From the NCBI GenBank assembly GCA_902796295.1, contig CADBOL010000117.1:1-7239 (forward strand): a stretch of 7,239 nt of DNA, in the 5' to 3' direction. This stretch comes from Oscillospiraceae bacterium (GTDB taxonomy: Bacteria; Bacillota; Clostridia; Oscillospirales; Acutalibacteraceae). Position numbers and translations under genes: made by a program. This document shows positions 1-5,815 of this stretch, piece by piece (position 1 is the first letter of the stretch; each line of letters opens with the position of its first letter). The notes beneath the pieces are model-generated. The model was not told where the DNA came from, made no database searches, and was given only the letters and a program-made list of their open reading frames with translations.

Positions 1-665
1 AGTCTCTCGGATTTATCAGCGTGGCGGCGTGGACGGTATGCACAATGCTTATTGTGTTTACGGCAATCAAAAAATTCCACGGCCTTCGTGTCAGCGAAGA
101 GGAGGAAATCAAAGGGCTTGATGCCACTGAGCATAATCTTCCCTCCGCTTATGCCGATTTCATGCCTGCAATGGCGGTAGCAACCTCCGCATCAATGAAA
201 GCGATTCTTCCTGACGCTAAAGATGTCAATCCTCTCGTTCCGGCACAGCCGGTCGAAGCCGCAGTTCCCGTTGAATCATACATCGCAAGGAACAAACCGG
301 CCCTGACCAAAATCGTTATGGTATTCAATCCCGCAAGATTTGAGGCTGTAAAAGACGCAATGAACGATATAGGCGTTACGGGAATGACCGTCACAAATGT
401 TATGGGCTGCGGAACTCAGAAAGGTCATAACATAAAGAAATACAGAGGTGTTGAGATCGAGGAAATGAATCTCAATCCGAAGATGAAGCTGGAGATGGTC
501 GTCTCCGCCGTACCCGTGCAGGATGTCGTTGACGCGGCTCGCAGGGTGCTTTACACAGGCAATATAGGCGACGGTAAAATCTTCATCTATGAGGTTGATG
601 ACGTCGTCAAAGTACGTACCGGAGAGCGCGGCTATGATGCGCTCCAGGGCGAGGACGATATCTGA
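1..665 (+). CDS. Ammonium transporter fused to a C-terminal PII signalling domain (5' partial)
   Basis: This is the end of an Amt/MEP channel gene. Its frame is open to the left window edge (first full codon at position 3), so the GTG at 21 is an internal valine, not a start. Numbering from 21, residues 1-16 are the end of the last membrane helix. Residues 21-44 are the conserved cytosolic Amt tail (GLRVSEEEEIKGLDATEH), which in known Amts couples subunits and gates transport. An Ala/Pro-rich linker (about 49-94) leads into a full PII domain (about 95-208): the VTGMTV-type core at 119-124, the T-loop from QKGH (133-136) to NPK (152-154), the ATP-binding B-loop TGNIGDGKIF (179-188), and RTGE (199-202). 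PII proteins bind ATP/ADP and 2-oxoglutarate and plug Amt pores; here sensor and channel are joined. The position matching the uridylylated Tyr51 of E. coli GlnB is Ile146, so that control is probably absent. The gene lies upstream of the GOGAT operon. The fusion is seen directly; in-cis regulation is inferred. Confidence 0.93.
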   Translation, partial: SLGFISVAAWTVCTMLIVFTAIKKFHGLRVSEEEEIKGLDATEHNLPSAYADFMPAMAVATSASMKAILPDAKDVNPLVPAQPVEAAVPVESYIARNKPALTKIVMVFNPARFEAVKDAMNDIGVTGMTVTNVMGCGTQKGHNIKKYRGVEIEEMNLNPKMKLEMVVSAVPVQDVVDAARRVLYTGNIGDGKIFIYEVDDVVKVRTGERGYDALQGEDDI

Positions 666-693
666 TTACAATTTTATCAAATTATGCAATTAA

Positions 694-726
694 GGGCAGT
701 TTTTTACTGCCCGGATATTGCTTTTT
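694..726 (+). terminator. Hairpin in the gap between amt-PII and the GOGAT operon; possible weak terminator or attenuator
   Basis: A perfect 7-bp stem (GGGCAGT at 694-700, ACTGCCC at 706-712) encloses a five-T loop. A run of five Ts follows at 722-726, separated from the stem by nine bases (713-721). An efficient intrinsic terminator would normally have the T tract directly after the stem, so this is either a weak or leaky terminator, an attenuator, or an mRNA processing or stability structure. It is the only strong inverted repeat in the 88-bp gap and sits 41 bp before the gltB1-like start codon. I saw no convincing -35/-10 promoter in the gap, so the transporter and GOGAT genes may be joined by read-through. 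Confidence 0.42.
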
Positions 727-740
727 AAGAACTGATACAA

Positions 741-746
741 AGGAAG
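741..746 (+). promoter_or_regulatory. Ribosome binding site of the GOGAT glutaminase gene
   Basis: AGGAAG lies 7 nt before the ATG at 754 and follows a run of As. It supports that ATG as the start, and hence a 12-residue leader before the catalytic cysteine. Confidence 0.7.
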
Positions 747-753
747 TCTGATT

Positions 754-1854
754 ATGTTAAAGGAAGGGCAGATAAGGATTCCGTCAGGCTGCGCAATCGC
801 TGCGATTATTGACAGAAAAGGCGGTCTGATTAACGGCTCGGAAATTATCAAATCAATAGCTCTTATGCATGACCGCTCAAACGGTCTGGGCGGCGGATTT
901 GCCGCTTACGGTATCTATCCCGAGCATAAGGATGAGTATGCATTTCATATTTTTTATGAAAACGCTCAGGCACACCAGAACTGTGAAGAGTTTCTCTTCA
1001 AGCATTTCAATATCGATGTGGCGGAGAGAATCCCGACCAAGACCGTTGACTCAATCAGCAACGGGCCCGATATCTGGCGCTATTTCGGCAGAGTAAACAG
1101 AGTGAGGATGAAAAACTCGCGACTTGATGAGAGTGAATACGTGGTACAGTGCGTTACAAAAGTCAATGCCGCTTTTGAGGGTGCTTATATTTTCTCTTCG
1201 GGTAAAAACATGGGCTGTTTCAAAGCTGTCGGCTACCCTGAGGATGTCGGTGAATTCTATATGCTCGACAGGTATGACGCATATCTCTGGACCGCTCACG
1301 GCAGGTTTCCGACAAACACTCCCGGCTGGTGGGGCGGTGCCCATCCTTTCAATATACTCGACTGGTCAATAGTACATAACGGCGAGATTTCAAGCTATGA
1401 CACCAATCGCAGATACATAGAGCAATTCGGATACAAATGCACAATGCAGACCGATACGGAAGTTATCACCTATCTCTTTGACCATCTTATAAGACATCAC
1501 GGTCTGCCGGTAAATGTTGCCGCGGATGTTCTTACCGCTCCCGAATGGGATGAGATTGACAGGATGGAACCCGGGCACAAAGAGTATTTCACAAATCTGC
1601 GCGCCATCTACAGCGGAGCGCTTGTAAACGGACCTTTCTCCGTAATCCTGGGCTCAAACAAGGGCCTGCTTGCCATCAACGACCGCCTGAAACTCCGCTC
1701 GCTGACGGCGGCTACAAAAGGCAGCAGAGCGTATTTCGCGAGTGAGGAAAGCGCAATAAGAATAATCTGCCCGGATCCGGATAAGGTCTGGTCGGTAAGC
1801 GGAGCGGAGCCGGTCTTTGTGCCGCTTGAAATTGATGAAAGGGAGGATGATTAA
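754..1854 (+). CDS. Glutamate synthase glutaminase subunit (class II glutamine amidotransferase, archaeal-type GltB domain 1)
   Basis: This is a stand-alone Ntn-hydrolase-type glutaminase (366 aa) that would release ammonia from glutamine for the synthase subunit encoded next door. The likely nucleophile is Cys13 in the IPSGCAIAAI segment. Further class II amidotransferase landmarks are HGRFPTNTP at 182-190, PGWWGGAHPF at 190-199, the oxyanion pair Asn209-Gly210 in VHNGEISSYD, and the glutamine-binding QTDTEVITY around Asp234. MHDRSNGLGGGFAAYG near residues 39-54 is typical of the split-GOGAT glutaminase family, and the length fits that family. Because class II enzymes need a free N-terminal Cys, the 12-residue leader must be removed. 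No alternative ATG/GTG/TTG lies closer to the Cys in frame, so processing is more likely than a mis-set start. The stop codon abuts the next start with no gap, suggesting translational coupling. PurF-type and GlmS-type assignments do not fit the motifs. Confidence 0.93.
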   Translation: MLKEGQIRIPSGCAIAAIIDRKGGLINGSEIIKSIALMHDRSNGLGGGFAAYGIYPEHKDEYAFHIFYENAQAHQNCEEFLFKHFNIDVAERIPTKTVDSISNGPDIWRYFGRVNRVRMKNSRLDESEYVVQCVTKVNAAFEGAYIFSSGKNMGCFKAVGYPEDVGEFYMLDRYDAYLWTAHGRFPTNTPGWWGGAHPFNILDWSIVHNGEISSYDTNRRYIEQFGYKCTMQTDTEVITYLFDHLIRHHGLPVNVAADVLTAPEWDEIDRMEPGHKEYFTNLRAIYSGALVNGPFSVILGSNKGLLAINDRLKLRSLTAATKGSRAYFASEESAIRIICPDPDKVWSVSGAEPVFVPLEIDEREDD

Positions 1855-3360
1855 ATGTCAGTCAACTACATCCCCCGGAGATTCACTGTCATAAGAGACA
1901 GAGAGCTCTGCATCAACTGCGGATGCTGTGTCAGACAGTGCTCAAACGAATGCCATTATTTCTCGGATGACGGCAAAACCGTTTTATCTCAATCCGATGC
2001 CTGCGTGGCATGTCACAGATGCGTAGATCTTTGCCCGACCCGCGCGCTGAGAATCGAAAAATATGTCTGTGATTACAGAGAGAACGCAAACTGGACCCCG
2101 CAGTATCAGCAGGAAATCTGCCGCCAGGCGGAAACAGGCGGAGTTCTTCTTTCGGGTATGGGTACGCCTAAACCTTACCCCGTTTACTGGGATAAAATCC
2201 TTCTCAATGCCTCTCAGGTAACAAATCCTTCCATAGACCCTCTGCGAGAGCCTATGGAAATACGCACAATTCTCGGCAGAAAGCCCGAAAAACTGACAGT
2301 TGAGAAAAAAGGCAAATCGACAGTTGAAATGCCTCCGCAGGTCATACTTGAAACTCCGATAATGTTTTCAGCAATGAGTTTCGGCTCAATCAGTCTCAAT
2401 GCTCAGAAATCGCTCGCAATGGCGGCAAAAGAACTCGGCACGCTTTTCAATGTCGGTGAGGGCGGACTTCATCCTGATCTCAAGCCGTTTACCGACAGAG
2501 CCGTTGTACAGGTTGCATCGGGCAGATTCGGAGTACACAGCGATTATCTGAATAACTCAAAATATGTTGAAATAAAAATCGGCCAGGGCGCAAAGCCCGG
2601 TATAGGCGGCCATCTGCCCGGTGAAAAGGTCAGCGTTGAGGTTTCAAACGCAAGAATGATCCCGGAGGGCAGCGATGCAATCTCCCCCGCTCCCCATCAT
2701 GATATTTATTCAATTGAAGACCTGCGTCAGCTGATATGGGCGATTAAACAGGCGACCGGAAATAAAAAACCGGTTTCTGTAAAAATCGCCGCCGTTCACA
2801 ATATCGCCGCAATCGTTTCCGGCTGCGCAAGAGCCGGAGCGGATATAGTCGCGATTGACGGCTTCAGAGGCGGAACGGGAGCGGCGCCTGTCAGAATAAG
2901 GGATAATGTGGGAATTCCCATTGAACTCGCTCTTGCCTCCTCAGATCAGAGACTGCGTGATGAAGGAATACGCTCACAGATTTCTCTTGTAGCCGCGGGC
3001 TCCTTCAGATGCTCTGCCGATATAGTAAAGGCGATTGCTCTGGGAGCGGATGCCTGCTACTGCGCATCGGCTCCGCTGATTGCAATGGGATGCCACATGT
3101 GTCAGACCTGTAACACGGGCAAATGCAACTGGGGTATTGCAACCCAGCGGCCCGAGCTGACAAAAAGGCTGAATCCCGAAATAATGTATAAGCGTGTGGT
3201 AAACCTTATAACCGCGTGGAATCACGAAATCAAAGAAATCATGGGCGGAATGGGAATAAACTCAATAGATTCCCTCAGGGGAAACAGACTTATGCTCAGA
3301 GGAATCGGATTAAGCGAAAAAGAACTCGAAATCCTCGGCATCAGACATGCGGGCGAATAG
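1855..3360 (+). CDS. Glutamate synthase FMN-binding catalytic subunit with N-terminal 2[4Fe-4S] ferredoxin domain (archaeal-type GltB domain 2)
   Basis: This 501-aa protein would catalyse reductive amination of 2-oxoglutarate to glutamate. Residues 17-67 form a bacterial-type ferredoxin domain with C19-C22-C25-C29 and C50-C53-C56-C60 patterns; extra cysteines C24 and C33 flank the first cluster. From about residue 95 comes the FMN-binding TIM barrel of the glutamate synthase family: MFSAMSFGSIS (170-180), NVGEGG (199-204), GIGGHLPGEKVS (249-260), SPAPHHDIYS (277-286), VSVKI (307-311) and DGFRGGTGAAP (335-345). C413-x5-C419-x4-C424 matches the spacing of the [3Fe-4S] ligands in classical GltB. 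The glutaminase, central and GXGXG regions of classical GltB are absent from this polypeptide; two of them are separate genes here. The ATG follows the upstream stop directly, with a GGGAGG ribosome site at 1841-1846 inside the upstream gene. The built-in ferredoxin domain implies electrons arrive through Fe-S relays, as in archaeal-type GOGAT; this is family knowledge plus inference. Confidence 0.95.
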   Translation: MSVNYIPRRFTVIRDRELCINCGCCVRQCSNECHYFSDDGKTVLSQSDACVACHRCVDLCPTRALRIEKYVCDYRENANWTPQYQQEICRQAETGGVLLSGMGTPKPYPVYWDKILLNASQVTNPSIDPLREPMEIRTILGRKPEKLTVEKKGKSTVEMPPQVILETPIMFSAMSFGSISLNAQKSLAMAAKELGTLFNVGEGGLHPDLKPFTDRAVVQVASGRFGVHSDYLNNSKYVEIKIGQGAKPGIGGHLPGEKVSVEVSNARMIPEGSDAISPAPHHDIYSIEDLRQLIWAIKQATGNKKPVSVKIAAVHNIAAIVSGCARAGADIVAIDGFRGGTGAAPVRIRDNVGIPIELALASSDQRLRDEGIRSQISLVAAGSFRCSADIVKAIALGADACYCASAPLIAMGCHMCQTCNTGKCNWGIATQRPELTKRLNPEIMYKRVVNLITAWNHEIKEIMGGMGINSIDSLRGNRLMLRGIGLSEKELEILGIRHAGE

Positions 3361-3364
3361 GAGG
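3359..3364 (+). promoter_or_regulatory. Ribosome binding site overlapping the upstream stop; sets the start of the polyferredoxin gene
   Basis: A perfect AGGAGG overlaps the last two bases of the upstream TAG stop and lies 7 nt before the ATG at 3372. It fixes that ATG as the true start, over an upstream in-frame ATG at 3216 that would overlap the FMN subunit gene by 145 bp. Confidence 0.85.
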
Positions 3365-3371
3365 CGGTGAA

Positions 3372-3815
3372 ATGAAAAGAATATATGCGATTGAAGAGCT
3401 CTGTCTCAACTGCCGTCTCTGTGAGGTTTACTGCAAATCAGCACATTCACAGTCAAAAGATATAATTAAGGCAAACAAATATGAAGAACCTGCTCCCGTC
3501 TCAAGGGTTACGGTCTACGGCGACAATTTCCTTTCCGCGGCGCTCAACTGCCGCCACTGTGACGACCCGAAATGCGTAAAAGCCTGCATTACGGGAGCTA
3601 TGACAAAAGATAAAAAAACGGGCATAGTTTATGTAAATGAAGATAAATGCATCGGCTGTATGACCTGCCTCGCCGTCTGCCCTTACGGCTGTATAAAAGA
3701 GGGTAAAAAAGCTGTCAAATGCGATTTATGCCGTAATGATGACGAGCCGGCATGCGTAAAAAACTGCCCGAATCATGCGCTGATTTATGCTGAACCGGGA
3801 GGCGAAGAAAAATGA
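3372..3815 (+). CDS. Four-cluster 4Fe-4S ferredoxin-like electron-transfer protein
   Basis: A 147-aa soluble polyferredoxin of the type seen as electron-transfer subunits of molybdenum oxidoreductases, hydrogenases and formate dehydrogenases (HycB/DmsB/HydN-like). Sixteen cysteines form four groups: C11-C14-C17-C21, C60-C63-C68-C72 (HCDDPKCVKAC), C93-C96-C99-C103 (CIGCMTCLAVCPYG) and C117-C120 with C128-C132 (CDLC, then ACVKNC). In this family clusters are usually ligated crosswise between groups. C107 is an additional cysteine. No signal peptide, Tat motif or membrane segment is visible, so it should be cytosolic. It sits between the FMN subunit and an FAD/NAD(P) oxidoreductase, and its stop overlaps the next start by 4 bp (ATGA), so its likely job is to wire NAD(P)H-derived electrons to the glutamate synthase. 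The partner is inferred from position only. The start is chosen on the AGGAGG ribosome site. Confidence 0.92.
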   Translation: MKRIYAIEELCLNCRLCEVYCKSAHSQSKDIIKANKYEEPAPVSRVTVYGDNFLSAALNCRHCDDPKCVKACITGAMTKDKKTGIVYVNEDKCIGCMTCLAVCPYGCIKEGKKAVKCDLCRNDDEPACVKNCPNHALIYAEPGGEEK

Positions 3816-5077
3816 AATATATCATAATCGGTGCCTCGGCGGCAGGGCTTGCCTGCGCGGAACAGATAAGAAAAGAAGACAAAAACGGCGAAATAACCGT
3901 AATCACAAAAGAAAAATATCTGCCTTACAGCAGACCGTCAATAAGCTATTTTCTTAAAGGCGCAGTAAAAGAAAGCGGTATTTATCTGAGAAAAAGCTCA
4001 TACTATGAAGCTTCCGGAATCGATATAGTTACCGGAACTCAGGTAAGATCCATTGACAGAAAAGCCAAAACAGTAAAAGCCGGCAGAAAAACATATTCTT
4101 ATGATAAACTCTGTCTTTGTACGGGCTCAAAACCGTTTATCCCTCCGATGGAAAATGTTTCGGGCAAAATAAACGCTCTGACATTTCTTGACCTGGAATC
4201 AGCCGGAATAATAAAAAAGACAGCGGATAAAAAGACGAGAGCAGTTGTGATCGGCGGCGGACTGATAGGAATGAAAGCGGCGGAAGGGCTCTCAAAAATC
4301 TGCAGGAGCGTAGATGTCGTTGAGCTTTCTCCGAGAATTCTGCCTTCAATACTCGATGAAAAATCGGCAAAATCGGTTAAGAAATATATTGAAGAAAAAG
4401 GCCATATAAAATTTCATCTCGGGCAGACAGTCACCCGGGCCGGGAGCGAAGGAAACAGAATAACCTCTGTTACTCTCAAAGACGGCAAGGAGCTCCCGTG
4501 CGATCTGCTGATTCTTGCTGTCGGTGTAAGACCCGAAACAGAGCTCGCGGAAAAAGCAGGTCTGGAAGTAAACAGAGGGATTGTTACCGACCCCGGAACC
4601 ATGCAGACAAGCGATGAAAATATATATGCAGCGGGTGACTGCGCCGTTTCCGTTGATATGCTTGACGGCAGCAGAAGAGTTATAGCTCTCTGGCCTAACG
4701 CCGTCAATCAGGGAATCGCCGCCGGCTCTCAGATGTCGGGCGGTGACATAAGAATCACCTCAAGTTATCCGGTCAATGCGATTGACTTTTACGGCCTGAG
4801 AATCTGCACCTGCGGACTTATAAATGTGCAGGATAAAAAATACACAGACAAAATTATCAGGAGCGGCAGCTCCTATAAGAGGCTCATATTTGAGGGCAGC
4901 CGCCTTGTCGGTTATGTGCTTATCAATTCGAGCGCCAATGCCGGAATTTACACGAGTCTGATTGAAACAAAAACCGATCTGAAAACTCTGGAAGGAGATT
5001 TATCCGGTACTCCCGATCCGTTTATTTTCGGAAAAGCCGAAAGAAATAAAAGAATGAAAGGGGCTCTTGATTTATGA
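3812..5077 (+). CDS. FAD-dependent NAD(P)H oxidoreductase (pyridine nucleotide-disulfide/rubredoxin-reductase-like), probable GOGAT electron-input subunit
   Basis: A 421-aa two-dinucleotide-fold flavoprotein. The FAD fold opens at the very N-terminus with IIGASAAG (5-12), followed by LPYSRPSISYFL, characteristic of NADH-rubredoxin reductase and NirB-like enzymes. The NAD(P) fold has VVIGGGLIG (145-153), and the acidic Glu171 at the end of its second strand (VVELSPR) favours NADH over NADPH. The second FAD motif YAAGDCA contains Asp276. No CxxxxC redox-active disulfide of the lipoamide dehydrogenase type is seen after the first fold. Two CxC pairs occur: C101/C103 just before the conserved TGS, and C332/C334. 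It is not the usual GltD, which carries its own N-terminal Fe-S domain; here the clusters are in the neighbouring gene, whose stop it overlaps by 4 bp. It also overlaps the next gene by 4 bp. Ribosome site GGGAGG at 3797-3802. The role in GOGAT is inferred from context; the fold is clear. Confidence 0.92.
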   Translation: MKYIIIGASAAGLACAEQIRKEDKNGEITVITKEKYLPYSRPSISYFLKGAVKESGIYLRKSSYYEASGIDIVTGTQVRSIDRKAKTVKAGRKTYSYDKLCLCTGSKPFIPPMENVSGKINALTFLDLESAGIIKKTADKKTRAVVIGGGLIGMKAAEGLSKICRSVDVVELSPRILPSILDEKSAKSVKKYIEEKGHIKFHLGQTVTRAGSEGNRITSVTLKDGKELPCDLLILAVGVRPETELAEKAGLEVNRGIVTDPGTMQTSDENIYAAGDCAVSVDMLDGSRRVIALWPNAVNQGIAAGSQMSGGDIRITSSYPVNAIDFYGLRICTCGLINVQDKKYTDKIIRSGSSYKRLIFEGSRLVGYVLINSSANAGIYTSLIETKTDLKTLEGDLSGTPDPFIFGKAERNKRMKGALDL

Positions 5078-5808
5078 GTATCACAGCCGGAATCAGAGGA
5101 TATACCGAAGTCAATAACGAAATCAATACAGAGTTCCTTTCAAAAGATAAGGTAACCGTAGCAGAAGTCAACGGCCAGAGATATCTCGGCTGCGCCCTGA
5201 GTGAAGGCAAAGCTCTTGAAATCCGCGGCACAGCAGGCAACGACCTTGCTTTCTGCCTCAACGGCGGAAGAATAATTCTTCACGGTCACGGGCAGGATGC
5301 CGTCGGCAACACGATGGGCGGAGGCGAAATAATAATTCACGGCCACGCCGGAGACGCGCTCGGGTACGGCATGCGTGACGGTCAGATATATGTCAGAGAC
5401 AATGTCTGCTGCCGCGGCGGAATTCATATGAAAGAATTCCGCTCAATGAAGCCCGTGCTGGTAATAGGAAGCAATGCGGGATCGTTTCTCGGCGAATATA
5501 TGGCGGGCGGAACGATAGTATTGCTGGGACTTAATCTCAAACGCGGGGAGAAGCTTTTCGGAACACACTGCTCCTCGGGAATGCACGGCGGCAAAATCTT
5601 TGTAAGAGGAGCATTTCCCAAAGAAAATCTTTCACCCAATATCAAAGCGGTATCTCTGAGTGATGAGGATAATAAGGAACTCGATGAATACGTGAAGAAA
5701 TACTGCAGATACTTTGATGCGGATTATGATGAAATAATGAAAAAACCTTTTATGAAGCTCATACCCGAAACATCAAGACCGTATGCAAACCTTTACACTG
5801 CGAATTAG
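5074..5808 (+). CDS. Glutamate synthase GXGXG beta-helix subunit (archaeal-type GltB domain 3)
   Basis: A 244-aa protein corresponding to the C-terminal GXGXG domain of GltB, a right-handed beta-helix that supports assembly and the ammonia tunnel rather than direct catalysis. Three 19-residue turns are visible at 52-70, 71-89 and 90-108, each with a GG/DG-x-I-x-hydrophobic rung (GGRIILHG, GGEIIIHG, DGQIYVRD). IHMKEF (117-122) follows, then another turn with GSNAGSFLGEYMAGG (132-146) and HGGKIFVRG further on. The tail (about 195-244) is Asp/Glu/Lys-rich, includes a Tyr-rich stretch near KYCRYFDADYDE, and lies outside the helix. The ATG overlaps the upstream stop by 4 bp; AAAGGGG at 5057-5063 is a plausible ribosome site 10 nt upstream. 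Tungsten formylmethanofuran dehydrogenase subunit C shares this fold, but the neighbouring GltB1 and GltB2 equivalents make GOGAT the clear assignment. Confidence 0.93.
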   Translation: MSITAGIRGYTEVNNEINTEFLSKDKVTVAEVNGQRYLGCALSEGKALEIRGTAGNDLAFCLNGGRIILHGHGQDAVGNTMGGGEIIIHGHAGDALGYGMRDGQIYVRDNVCCRGGIHMKEFRSMKPVLVIGSNAGSFLGEYMAGGTIVLLGLNLKRGEKLFGTHCSSGMHGGKIFVRGAFPKENLSPNIKAVSLSDEDNKELDEYVKKYCRYFDADYDEIMKKPFMKLIPETSRPYANLYTAN

Positions 5809-5811
5809 GAG
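5807..5811 (+). promoter_or_regulatory. Ribosome binding site of purF, overlapping the upstream stop
   Basis: AGGAG begins inside the TAG stop of the GXGXG gene and lies only 4 nt before the purF ATG at 5816, a tight spacing. The next ATG downstream is out of frame, so 5816 remains the best start and leaves a short propeptide before the catalytic Cys. Confidence 0.6.
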
Positions 5812-5815
5812 TATT

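Noticed and set aside
21..665. GTG at 21 as a true start giving a small stand-alone PII-like protein
   Set aside because: The frame is open to the window edge and begins inside an Amt transmembrane helix; no ribosome site precedes the GTG. It is the tail of a longer transporter gene.
666..753. A sigma-70 promoter or a glutamine riboswitch before the GOGAT genes
   Set aside because: TTGCTT at 718 and GATACA at 734 have the wrong spacing for -35/-10, and I could not recognise a glnA-type riboswitch fold in so short a stretch.
3216..3371. A longer N-terminus for the polyferredoxin, starting at the ATG at 3216
   Set aside because: It would overlap the FMN subunit gene by 145 bp with an Arg/Asn-rich sequence unlike any ferredoxin, whereas a perfect AGGAGG sits 7 nt before the ATG at 3372.
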